From contig SHZM01000024.1 of NCBI GenBank assembly GCA_009692265.1, positions 1 to 45,046 of the forward strand: DNA of 45,046 bases. Direction: 5' to 3'. A program made the translations under genes and the position numbers. Source of the DNA: Gammaproteobacteria bacterium (lineage in GTDB: Bacteria > Pseudomonadota > Gammaproteobacteria > Ga0077536). Shown piece after piece: positions 18,202 through 26,340 of the stretch. Every line of letters begins with the position of its first letter. Position 1 is the first letter of the stretch. The notes beneath the pieces were generated by a model. It was not told where the DNA came from and did no database searches. It worked only from the letters and a program-made list of their open reading frames with translations.

Positions 18202-18854
18202 AAATGTCGGACATCAATAATCTGACGTTTGACAATATCGGGACATGGCCAATCCCGTTCAAGGTAGCGTTCACGCTGTTAATTTGCGGCGCAATTCTGG
18301 GGCTGGCGTACTGGAAGGACATCAGTCCCTCGCAGCTAGAGTTAGAGGGCGTTCAAAAAGAAGAAACGGCACTGAAACAAACCTTTGAAAGCAAGCAGAA
18401 AAAGGCAGCCAACCTCAACGCGTTGAAGCAGCAGCTTGGAGATATAAAGGAAACGTTCGGTGATTTGTTGAAGCGCCTCCCAAACAAAACCGAGGTAGCA
18501 GCCTTGCTGGTAGACATTTCACAGCAAGGATTAGGCGCTGGCCTGGAGTTTGAATTATTCAAGCCAGGCGCAGAACGGCCCGCGGAATTCTACGTTGAAC
18601 TCCCGATCCAGATTAAAGTTATCGGCGATTATCACGCATTTGGAACTTTCATTAGCGGAATGTCCGATCTCCCGCGAATTGTCACCAACCACGACATCAA
18701 AATCGTGCCCGTGGAGGACGGCAACCTTTCTTTGGAGACGATCGCGAAAACGTATCGCTATATGGATGAGGAAGAAGAACTAGCCGAAGCGGAAAAAGCG
18801 CAAGCGGCGAAAGCTAAGGGAGCGAAAAAGAAGACAGGAGCAAAGAAGAAATGA
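18198..18854 (+). CDS. pilO: Type IV pilus assembly protein PilO
   Basis: PilO pairs with PilN in the periplasm and sets pilus length and retraction behaviour. The 218 residues have a cytoplasmic start, a membrane helix (about 22-40), a coiled coil (about 48-95) and a ferredoxin-like core (LVDISQQGLGAGLEFELFKP, VIGDYHAFGTFISGMSDLPRIV). The C-terminus is an unusual Ala/Lys-rich tail (about 192-218). It overlaps both pilN and pilP by ATGA. Confidence 0.95.
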   Translation: MKMSDINNLTFDNIGTWPIPFKVAFTLLICGAILGLAYWKDISPSQLELEGVQKEETALKQTFESKQKKAANLNALKQQLGDIKETFGDLLKRLPNKTEVAALLVDISQQGLGAGLEFELFKPGAERPAEFYVELPIQIKVIGDYHAFGTFISGMSDLPRIVTNHDIKIVPVEDGNLSLETIAKTYRYMDEEEELAEAEKAQAAKAKGAKKKTGAKKK

Positions 18855-19480
18855 CCCACCTGACGCCACTGTGGTTGGGATTCACAAACCCGGCACCTGA
18901 TCAGCACAAGCGTTGGCCAACAGGCGCGGCTGCATTCCTTGTGTTGACTTGCTGCACATTGGGTGCCTGTGTCAATCGCGACACGAGCGACCTCAAAAAG
19001 TACGTAGACAATGTGCTTGCGCGGCCCGGCGGCCAGATCGATCAATTGCCCCCGATCAAACCCTATGAGCGTTATCTCTACCAGTCAGGCGAAACGCACG
19101 CGCGAGATCCATTCAAATCATTTTTCGACGCCGAACCTGCCGAGGAAATCGCTAAAGCGGGACAGGGGAGCGCGGAACAACAGCGTTACAACGACGAAAT
19201 CGCGGCGCACAACCGCGAAGAGTTAGAGGGCTTTGAACTCGACAGCTTGAGGATGGTCGGTACGCTGCAAAATGACGCGGAACTCTGGGGAGTCATCAAA
19301 GATAACGCCGGCACTGTTCATCGAGTTCAAGTTGGCAATTACCTCGGTCGCAATTTCGGCAAAATTCTCAACATCCAAGAGGACCGAATCGAATTGCGCG
19401 AGGTCGTAAAAGATACCGAAGGTCAGTGGGAAGAACGTCAAGCATCGTTGGCGCTTGCCGAGCTTGAAGGTAGCCCATAA
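18851..19480 (+). CDS. pilP: Type IV pilus lipoprotein PilP
   Basis: PilP is an inner-membrane lipoprotein that joins PilNO to the PilQ secretin. The 209 residues carry a lipobox LGAC with lipidated C40, after a long 25-residue pre-region. The C-terminal beta domain (about 130-205, LRMVGTLQND...VHRVQVGNYLGRNFG) matches the PilP core that contacts PilQ. The length somewhat exceeds the usual 170-180 because of the N-terminal extension; ATG 18851 overlaps pilO by four bases, and no better internal ATG precedes the lipobox. Confidence 0.94.
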   Translation: MTHLTPLWLGFTNPAPDQHKRWPTGAAAFLVLTCCTLGACVNRDTSDLKKYVDNVLARPGGQIDQLPPIKPYERYLYQSGETHARDPFKSFFDAEPAEEIAKAGQGSAEQQRYNDEIAAHNREELEGFELDSLRMVGTLQNDAELWGVIKDNAGTVHRVQVGNYLGRNFGKILNIQEDRIELREVVKDTEGQWEERQASLALAELEGSP

Positions 19481-19488
19481 AGGGGACT

Positions 19489-21708
19489 ATGCACATGAGA
19501 TTTTCGTTCAACACGCGTTTCACATTAACCACAGAAACAGCTGGCGGTACAGGTATGCGATTCATTAAAAAGACTAAACCGTCATTCACTCAAGCTATCG
19601 CTGCGCTCGTGCTCGCACTGTGTGCATCGGGTGCGCTGGCCGGCAGCCTGAACGACCTTAAATATACTTCGCTCCCCGGTGGTCGCGTACAAATCAAGTT
19701 GACTCTGTCCGAACCAATGGCCGCGGAGCCGCTTAATTTTACAATTGACAACCCGGCCCGAATCGCCCTCGATTTCCCGGCCACCAGCTTGGCGCTAAAA
19801 GAAAAGACTCAACACGTTGGCGTCGGCAAAGTCGAGGGGGTTACCGCCGTCGAGGCAGAAGGACGCACGCGGGTTGTCGTGAATCTCGTTCAACTGGTCC
19901 CATACAAAATCGAATCTGCCGGTAACGAAGTAACAATTACCTTAGAGGGGGTCCCCGGCGATCTCACCGCAAGCAGCGGTGCGGCGATGCCTACCGCAGC
20001 GGCAACTCCGGGTGCCACGGCGACTGCAGTGACCATGCCCGGCACAGCCTCCGGCGCGCGAGTCAACGGGATAGACTTTAGACGTGGGCCACGCGGCGAG
20101 GCGCAGGTGGTCGTAGATTTGTCCGACCCGAACGTCGGTATCAATATTGAGGAGCAGGGCGAAAAACTAATTGTTGACTTCATCGATACGGTGCTGCCGG
20201 ATGAGCTCGATCGCAAGCTTGATGTTATGGATTTCGCGACGCCGGCCAGAGAGATCGATACCTCGCGGCGCGGCAACGGGACCCGTATGGTGGTAACTCC
20301 GACGGGCCTCTATGAACATTTGGCCTATCAGTCCGACAACGTGTTTACGCTCGAACTTCGGCCGTTGACGAAGGTCGAGGAAGAGCAACTGAAGAAGGAT
20401 AAATTTGGATTTACGGGTGAGCGCTTGTCACTGAACTTCCAAGACATCGAAGTACGCGCTGTCCTCCAGTTGATTGCCGATTTCATCGGTTTCAATTTAG
20501 TCACCAGCGACACTGTCGCCGACAATGTCACTCTGCGCCTTAAAAACGTACCTTGGGACCAGGCGATGGACCTGATTCTAAAGACCAAAGGTCTGGGCAT
20601 GCGCCAGTCCGGCAACGTGATAATGGTCGCGCCACAGGAAGAAATCGCGGCTCGCGAGAAGCTTGAGCTCGAATCTGAAAAGCAAATTCAAGAGCTCGCT
20701 CCGTTGAAAACCGAATTCGTGCAAGTAAATTATGCAAAGGCCGCTGACTTGGCGGCACTACTGAAGGCGGAAGCAAATAATCTCCTAACCGAGCGCGGCA
20801 ACGTTACGGTTGACCAACGTACTAATACCCTATTGGTGCAAGACACGGCTTCAGCCTTGACCGACATCCGGAAAGTGGTCCAGGCGTTGGATATACCCGT
20901 ACGCCAGGTGCTTATTGAGTCCCGGATCGTGGTTGCCAACGAGGACTTCAGTAAAGATATTGGTGTCCGCTTTGGCTACAGTCACATTAATAATCGAAAG
21001 AACATCACGCCGGATGCGGCGGGAAAATCAGACCTCGTAAGTTTTATCGGTGGTAGCCTCCCGGGCGACGCGGAGTATCCAGGGGGGGCTACTACGTTCC
21101 ACACAGACGACAAGGAAAACTACATTGTCGATCTTCCCGTTGCTGGTCCGGCTGCCGCCTTCCGCTGGTCGATCGGAAAAATCGGCAGCTACCTCTTGCA
21201 ACTAGAACTGTCTGCCTTGCAGGTTGAAGGTCGCGGCGAAGTGATCGCGAGTCCACAGGTCATCACGGCGAATCAGAAAGAGGCCTTAATCGAATCCGGT
21301 ACCGAAATTCCCTATCAGGAAGCGAGTTCCAGCGGTGCGACTTCGATCTCCTTTAAGAAAGCGGTGTTAAGCCTAAAGGTTACCCCACATATTACTCCGG
21401 ATGACCGAGTCATCATGGATTTGACCGTGAACCGTGATTCGATCGGTCAAATATTCGCGGGGATCCCGAGCATCGATACCAACGAAGTAAACACTCAAGT
21501 GCTCGTGGATAACGGGGAAACGGTAGTGCTCGGCGGTGTTTTCGAATCGAACAATCGAACCGACAAGGACATGGTGCCGTTCTTCGGTGAATTGCCCTAC
21601 ATTGGTAATTTATTTAAGCGTACGAGCGCCAGTGTTGGAAAGCAGGAATTGCTGATTTTCGTGACCCCGAAAATCCTCAAGGAGTCACTTTCGCTGTCGT
21701 CACGATAG
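19489..21708 (+). CDS. pilQ: Type IV pilus secretin PilQ
   Basis: PilQ forms the outer-membrane gate for the pilus. The 739 residues have a signal peptide, two peptidoglycan-binding AMIN domains (about 55-135 and 190-295), a secretin/TonB short domain (about 315-370), an N1 domain and the C-terminal secretin channel (ALQVEGRGEVIASPQVITAN; VPFFGELPYIGNLFKR). Start options are ATG 19489 and 19495, next to an AGGGG, or ATG 19555 (residue 23), which gives a classic signal peptide MRFIKKTK with cleavage at ALA. A terminator follows. Confidence 0.95.
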   Translation: MHMRFSFNTRFTLTTETAGGTGMRFIKKTKPSFTQAIAALVLALCASGALAGSLNDLKYTSLPGGRVQIKLTLSEPMAAEPLNFTIDNPARIALDFPATSLALKEKTQHVGVGKVEGVTAVEAEGRTRVVVNLVQLVPYKIESAGNEVTITLEGVPGDLTASSGAAMPTAAATPGATATAVTMPGTASGARVNGIDFRRGPRGEAQVVVDLSDPNVGINIEEQGEKLIVDFIDTVLPDELDRKLDVMDFATPAREIDTSRRGNGTRMVVTPTGLYEHLAYQSDNVFTLELRPLTKVEEEQLKKDKFGFTGERLSLNFQDIEVRAVLQLIADFIGFNLVTSDTVADNVTLRLKNVPWDQAMDLILKTKGLGMRQSGNVIMVAPQEEIAAREKLELESEKQIQELAPLKTEFVQVNYAKAADLAALLKAEANNLLTERGNVTVDQRTNTLLVQDTASALTDIRKVVQALDIPVRQVLIESRIVVANEDFSKDIGVRFGYSHINNRKNITPDAAGKSDLVSFIGGSLPGDAEYPGGATTFHTDDKENYIVDLPVAGPAAAFRWSIGKIGSYLLQLELSALQVEGRGEVIASPQVITANQKEALIESGTEIPYQEASSSGATSISFKKAVLSLKVTPHITPDDRVIMDLTVNRDSIGQIFAGIPSIDTNEVNTQVLVDNGETVVLGGVFESNNRTDKDMVPFFGELPYIGNLFKRTSASVGKQELLIFVTPKILKESLSLSSR

Positions 21709-21732
21709 AGCGAACCGGTTACGGCTAGGAAA

Positions 21733-21760
21733 AGCGGGGCGCAATGCCTCGCTTTTTTTT
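21733..21760 (+). terminator. Rho-independent terminator after pilQ
   Basis: AGCGGGGC and GCCTCGCT form an 8-bp stem (one G-U pair) around the loop GCAAT, followed by eight T. It closes the pil operon 24 bases after the pilQ stop. Confidence 0.9.
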
Positions 21761-21821
21761 GCAAGGATGATTGCGAACTGTAACAATCAGTCCGCGAAAA
21801 TGGCGGGTAAGCGTGCCTTAG

Positions 21822-22337
21822 ATGTCAAACTGTTCCCGAATATTCTTAATCGGTCCGATGGGTGCAGGAAAAACTACCGTCGGCAAGCGGGTCGCGAAGG
21901 CGCTGAAAAGGCGCTTCGTTGATTGCGATCGAGAACTCGAACGGCGTACCGGTGCGACGATTGCGCTTATCTTTGACATTGAGGGTGAACCGGGTTTTAG
22001 GCAACGCGAGAAACGTCTAATCGACGAGCTCAGTTTAGTCGATGACGTAGTGCTAGCCACGGGCGGAGGTGCTGTTCTCGACGCCGATAACCGAAACGCG
22101 CTGAGACGGCGCGGATTCACCGTTTACCTATACGCGCCGTTGTCTGATCTATTGATGCGTACACGTAACGATACCAACAGGCCGTTACTGAACACGGAGG
22201 ATCGCGCGACCCGATTACAACAAATCGTCGCGGAGCGTGAACCACTTTACCAGCAATCGTCGCATTTAAGCATTGATACAGGCGCGCATACACTGTTCGA
22301 AATCGTCGCCTTGATCTGCGAGGCAGTACAAGCGTGA
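21822..22337 (+). CDS. aroK: Shikimate kinase
   Basis: AroK phosphorylates shikimate at the 3-OH with ATP, fifth step of the shikimate pathway. The 171 residues show Walker A GPMGAGKTT (11-19), shikimate ligands in FVDCDRELERRTG, the arginine of GEPGFRQRE, TGGGAVL (Walker B region) and the lid arginine in NRPLL. It overlaps aroB by GTGA. A terminator separates it from pilQ, so it needs its own promoter in 21761-21821; none is strong. Confidence 0.96.
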   Translation: MSNCSRIFLIGPMGAGKTTVGKRVAKALKRRFVDCDRELERRTGATIALIFDIEGEPGFRQREKRLIDELSLVDDVVLATGGGAVLDADNRNALRRRGFTVYLYAPLSDLLMRTRNDTNRPLLNTEDRATRLQQIVAEREPLYQQSSHLSIDTGAHTLFEIVALICEAVQA

Positions 22338-23419
22338 TCACCGTAACCGTCGACCTTGAAGAACGATCCTATCCAATAATGATCGGCACGGGCTTACTCG
22401 ACGATCAGGCGTTATTGGGAAAATCGATTCCGACTCGACAAATAATGATCGTCACTAACGACATTGTGGCGCCGCTGTATTTGTCCAGAATCACGAGCGC
22501 TCTGAACGAGCGCGCCTGTCGCGTGGTCGTACTACCCGATGGCGAATCATTCAAAAATTTGAGTACTTTCGAGCAGATTTTAACCGCATTGTTGGAGGCT
22601 CGCTTCGAGCGAAGTTGCACGGTCGTGGCGCTAGGGGGCGGGGTGGTCGGGGATATCGCGGGATTCGCGGCTGCTTGTTACCAACGCGGTGTCAGTTTCG
22701 TTCAAATTCCGACCACGCTATTAGCGCAAGTTGACTCGTCCGTTGGCGGCAAGACCGCGGTGAATCATCCACTCGGGAAAAACATGATCGGCGCGTTTTA
22801 TCAACCGGTTACTGTTATCGCCGATCTCAATACCTTGCAGACCCTTCCGCAACGCGAACTTCGTGCAGGGCTCGCTGAAATTATAAAATATGGTCTGATC
22901 GGGGATCTGCGATTCGTCGAGTGGCTCGAAGCTCATATGCAGCAGCTGCTAGCACGCGAGGTAGACGCCATCGCCTATGCAGTTGAATATTCATGTCGCG
23001 CCAAATCCGCCGTAGTTGCAGCCGACGAACGTGAATCCGCAGCGCGCGCTTTGTTGAATTTCGGACACACCTTTGGCCACGGCATCGAACACGCGTTAGG
23101 TTATGGTGTCTGGTTGCACGGCGAAGCCGTAGGTGCGGGGATGGCGATGGCCGCTCGCATGTCGCAGCGTTTGGGCCAAATTTCCAGCGCTGATTGCGAA
23201 CGGGCAGTGGCGCTGATCGCGAGCGCGGGACTCCCGATAGCCCCACCGTCGAATCTCGACTCGAGCGAATTACTTACGGCGATGTTGATCGATAAAAAGA
23301 ATAAAAAGGGTCGAATTCGCCTAGTACTGATGAGTGAAGTCGGTAGGGCGGAATTATGTGACGATTACCCCAGTCCGGTACTAACTTCGGTATTGGAGGA
23401 GCGACTAGGCTCTAGATGA
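22334..23419 (+). CDS. aroB: 3-dehydroquinate synthase
   Basis: AroB converts DAHP to 3-dehydroquinate with NAD and a divalent metal. The 361 residues contain the NAD-binding GGGVVGDIAGFAA, the substrate segment VDSSVGGKTAVNHPLGKNMIG, and the metal ligands Glu in GLAEIIKYG, His in NFGHTFGHGIEH and His in WLHGEAV. The start is GTG within a GTGA overlap with aroK; the stop overlaps dgt by ATGA, so aroK-aroB-dgt are coupled. Confidence 0.97.
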   Translation: MITVTVDLEERSYPIMIGTGLLDDQALLGKSIPTRQIMIVTNDIVAPLYLSRITSALNERACRVVVLPDGESFKNLSTFEQILTALLEARFERSCTVVALGGGVVGDIAGFAAACYQRGVSFVQIPTTLLAQVDSSVGGKTAVNHPLGKNMIGAFYQPVTVIADLNTLQTLPQRELRAGLAEIIKYGLIGDLRFVEWLEAHMQQLLAREVDAIAYAVEYSCRAKSAVVAADERESAARALLNFGHTFGHGIEHALGYGVWLHGEAVGAGMAMAARMSQRLGQISSADCERAVALIASAGLPIAPPSNLDSSELLTAMLIDKKNKKGRIRLVLMSEVGRAELCDDYPSPVLTSVLEERLGSR

Positions 23420-24576
23420 CAAGTGATCCACAATGCTCGACGATTCTGGCGCCTTACGCGGTAACGCCCGATGTCTGTCGCGGCCGTATCTACGCGGAAT
23501 CGGCTCCGCGGTGGCGTAGTGAGTTCCAGCGTGATCGCGATCGCGTTATTCACTCCGCTGCTTTTCGACGCCTTGAATACAAGACTCAGGTTTTCGTCAA
23601 TCACGAAGGCGACATGTTTCGTACGCGGCTGACGCATTCGCTTGAAGTTGCTCAAATCGCGCGCACCATTGCCCGCGCGCTGGCGGTTAACGAGGATCTT
23701 ACGGAGGCAATCGCCCTGGCGCACGATTTGGGACATACCCCGTTTGGGCATGCTGGACAGGCCGCCTTGAACGCGTGCATGCAGGAATATGACGGTTTTG
23801 AGCACAATTTCCATTCGCTGCGAGTCGTTGATTTGCTGGAGGAGCGCTACCCGGAATTTCCGGGATTGAATTTGTTGTTCGAAACGCGCGAAGGAATCTT
23901 GAAGCACTGCAGCGCTCAACGGGCGCGGCAAATCGGTGAACTGGGACGCCGATTCCTTGATCACCTGCAGCCGTCGCTCGAGGCGCAAATTGCCAATGTT
24001 GCGGATGAAATTGCCTATAACCATCATGACATCGATGACGGATTGCGCGCAGGCCTTTTAGAGATCGGCCACCTGCGCGAATTGTCGTTGTTCCAACAAA
24101 CCGAAATCGAAGTGACAGCCCGTTGGCCGACATTGGATTCGAAACGGATCCGTTACACCGTGATCCGCGAAATGTTGAATCACTTCGTATCGGATTTAAT
24201 CACGACGACGCGTGCGAATATTGAAACGCTTGGTATTTCGAGCGTCGACGCCGTGCGCTACCAGTCTGAGCCTCTTCTCGGATTTAGTGCGTTGGTCAAT
24301 CGGGAGCATTTGGAGTTGAAGCGTTTACTACGCCATCAGCTATATGAGCATTCTCAGGTAATCGAAATGGCCGAACGCTCAAAAGGTATTGTAAAAAATC
24401 TCTATTCGGCCTATATGGACTCGCCTTCTTCGCTGCCAAATATGAAGGTGACCCTCGCCACGAAAGAACCTGTGCGCGCGCAGATCGTGGCGGATTACAT
24501 CGCAGGAATGACCGACCGATTCGCGATTGCGGAATATACGCGAATCGTTAACGCTAGGATCCTGTGTACTCACTGA
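23416..24576 (+). CDS. dgt: dGTPase-like HD triphosphohydrolase (dGTPase type 2)
   Basis: The 386-residue protein is an HD-superfamily deoxynucleoside triphosphate triphosphohydrolase, which splits dNTPs into deoxynucleoside and triphosphate. Motifs: FRRLEYKTQVFV (50-61), H74 in RLTHSLEVAQ, H103-D104 in LAHDLGHTPFGH, and D197 in NVADEIAYNHHDIDDG. The shorter length and sequence match the type 2 subfamily rather than E. coli Dgt. It starts in an ATGA overlap with aroB and is followed seven bases later by the AAA-SPOR gene. In many relatives aroB is followed directly by damX, so dgt here is an insertion into that order. Confidence 0.92.
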   Translation: MTSDPQCSTILAPYAVTPDVCRGRIYAESAPRWRSEFQRDRDRVIHSAAFRRLEYKTQVFVNHEGDMFRTRLTHSLEVAQIARTIARALAVNEDLTEAIALAHDLGHTPFGHAGQAALNACMQEYDGFEHNFHSLRVVDLLEERYPEFPGLNLLFETREGILKHCSAQRARQIGELGRRFLDHLQPSLEAQIANVADEIAYNHHDIDDGLRAGLLEIGHLRELSLFQQTEIEVTARWPTLDSKRIRYTVIREMLNHFVSDLITTTRANIETLGISSVDAVRYQSEPLLGFSALVNREHLELKRLLRHQLYEHSQVIEMAERSKGIVKNLYSAYMDSPSSLPNMKVTLATKEPVRAQIVADYIAGMTDRFAIAEYTRIVNARILCTH

Positions 24577-24583
24577 GGCAATT

Positions 24584-26197
24584 ATGTCGCGTGCGATAGA
24601 AGAGACCGACGATCCGGACTCGAGCACTCATGAACTGGCCAGTGCGTTTGGTGCCGCCGGATCGAGCGGACTCTATATCAGCCCGACGCTTCAGCAACGT
24701 TTGGACTTGATCGAACATCTGATCGAATTTGGCCGTCAGATCATCCTTCTAAACGGCAGTGACGGTAGTGGAAAATCGGCCCTGATCGGGTATTTCGCTG
24801 CCGGCCAACGGCTGAATTGGTATTCGATACGAGTACAGGCCGGTCCGACCCTGACTGCCGCCGGGATCAAAGCGCTACTAGCGCAAGAGCTAGACGTCGA
24901 AATCGATTCAACTGACTCGCCCGAGCACCTTGCGAACGCGACTAAACAACGGATAACCGCCCTGGAGCGCGCGGGCAAGATTCCGGTGTTATTGGTCGAC
25001 GACGCCGACCAATTATTACCGGAGGCGATCAGCGCCATCGTTCGGTTGGCGCATACGCCCGAGCAACAAGCGGAACTGCGCGTACTCATGGCGGCGGATC
25101 TTGACCGCGCGCCAGTCCGCGAAGCCTTACAGCGCGAGTACCCGCAGCATGGTTTAGTCCATGTAGTCGAAATCCCACGGCTTACGGAAGCGCAAGTTCG
25201 CGCTCTAATAACCCAGCGGATGGAGAACGACGGCCTCAGCGCGGATGAGCATTTTGGCGACCTTGATTACCGCGCGATCGCGCAAGCTGCGGACGGCGTC
25301 GCTGGGACCGTTCTAACTTTGGCTCGCCAACACTTGTTAGGGCGGGAGCCATTGGTACGACAGCCGCTCCCCCGACTTCGCAAAGCGAACAAGGCACTGT
25401 GGCCGCGCGCCGCGCTCGTGATCGTCGCGGGGGTGGCGCTTGCATTAGGGGTGTGGTGGGCTAGGTACAAGTCACCCACGGTTCCCTCGATCAGCGTCAA
25501 AACAGTCGAATTGCCAATGCCGGAGGCTGCGCCGAAAGAGGAAGAAAAAGCGATCACCGAAGGTGTGGGGGATGCTCCGGGGGTAACGTTAGAGTTACCA
25601 GTGAGTTCGGTAGCGCCGGCCGCACCACCGAGTGCTGAGCAACCACCACAGCTCCCACCGGAAGTCGCCGCGAGCCCTGCAACCGAGGCACCGACGCCCG
25701 CAACCAAAGTCCCAGATTTAGTGCCGCTCGAGTCACCGGTGCCGCCCGCGCCCAGCGTGGACATGGTGCCACAGCCAGATACACCGAGATCTACCCTGCC
25801 GGTTGCGCCAAAAACGCCCACGAAGGTTGCCTCCAGGGAGTCGCCGCCTAAGCCAAAACCGCGACCCGTCCCGGCACCAATCTCCACCTCGGCACCGCCC
25901 ATTGCTCAGTTCTCAGTCGGTTGGCTGCTGAAACAACCGGCTAGCGGCCATACTCTGCAACTTTTCGGGGTGAGCGAACGCCGGGCTGCCGAACGCTTTA
26001 TCAGTCAACGCGGGATTGCTCAGCAGACCGTAATTCTGACGACGGCCTTGAAGGGCAAGCCTTGGTATATCGTTGCATACGGATATTACCCGACCCGCGC
26101 AGCGGCGCTCGCGGTACTCGCCAAGCCGCCCGCGACTCTGCGTGATACCGAGCCGTGGGCGCGTTCAATCGGGAGTCTGCGCACAATCGAGCGATAG
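24584..26197 (+). CDS. damX: AAA-ATPase/SPOR protein, DamX-like
   Basis: The 537 residues combine an ExeA-like AAA ATPase (Walker A GSDGSGKS 58-65, Walker B VLLVDDAD 135-142, sensor region MAADLDRAP), one membrane helix (about 273-293), a long Pro/Ala/Glu linker (300-450) and a C-terminal SPOR domain (about 455-537, GHTLQLFGVSERRAAERFI). DamX sits at this place after aroB in gammaproteobacteria and acts at the division septum. ATG 24584 has a GAGG six bases upstream and decides the start over an upstream frame inside dgt. Function is inferred from domains and position. Confidence 0.85.
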   Translation: MSRAIEETDDPDSSTHELASAFGAAGSSGLYISPTLQQRLDLIEHLIEFGRQIILLNGSDGSGKSALIGYFAAGQRLNWYSIRVQAGPTLTAAGIKALLAQELDVEIDSTDSPEHLANATKQRITALERAGKIPVLLVDDADQLLPEAISAIVRLAHTPEQQAELRVLMAADLDRAPVREALQREYPQHGLVHVVEIPRLTEAQVRALITQRMENDGLSADEHFGDLDYRAIAQAADGVAGTVLTLARQHLLGREPLVRQPLPRLRKANKALWPRAALVIVAGVALALGVWWARYKSPTVPSISVKTVELPMPEAAPKEEEKAITEGVGDAPGVTLELPVSSVAPAAPPSAEQPPQLPPEVAASPATEAPTPATKVPDLVPLESPVPPAPSVDMVPQPDTPRSTLPVAPKTPTKVASRESPPKPKPRPVPAPISTSAPPIAQFSVGWLLKQPASGHTLQLFGVSERRAAERFISQRGIAQQTVILTTALKGKPWYIVAYGYYPTRAAALAVLAKPPATLRDTEPWARSIGSLRTIER

Positions 26198-26222
26198 GCT
26201 CGGATTGGGCCAAGGATCTTGG

Positions 26223-26252
26223 GTGACACCCCGCTGTAGCCGACGCTATAAT
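26223..26252 (+). promoter_or_regulatory. Candidate sigma70 promoter of gltBD
   Basis: GTGACA (26223-26228) and a consensus TATAAT (26247-26252) are 18 bases apart, 88 bases upstream of the gltB start. The leader RNA would contain the inverted repeat at 26274-26292. Confidence 0.7.
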
Positions 26253-26273
26253 CGCCGTCCTTTTGCCTTGGAC

Positions 26274-26292
26274 CTATTGGTCGCACCAATAG
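26274..26292. repeat. Inverted repeat CTATTGGT-CGC-ACCAATAG in gltB leader
   Basis: Two perfect 8-base arms flank a 3-base centre, about 22-40 bases downstream of the -10 element and about 48 bases before gltB. It could be a regulator-binding dyad or a leader hairpin. There is no T run, so it is not a terminator. Confidence 0.6.
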
Positions 26293-26340
26293 TGGATCAG
26301 AGGTACTCCTAACGATTATTAGAAAGAGGCTCCTGCCCAC

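Noticed and set aside
25267-25902. Long Gly-rich frame antisense to the damX-like gene
   Set aside because: It is a shadow of the Pro/Ala-rich linker on the other strand; low complexity and no ribosome site.
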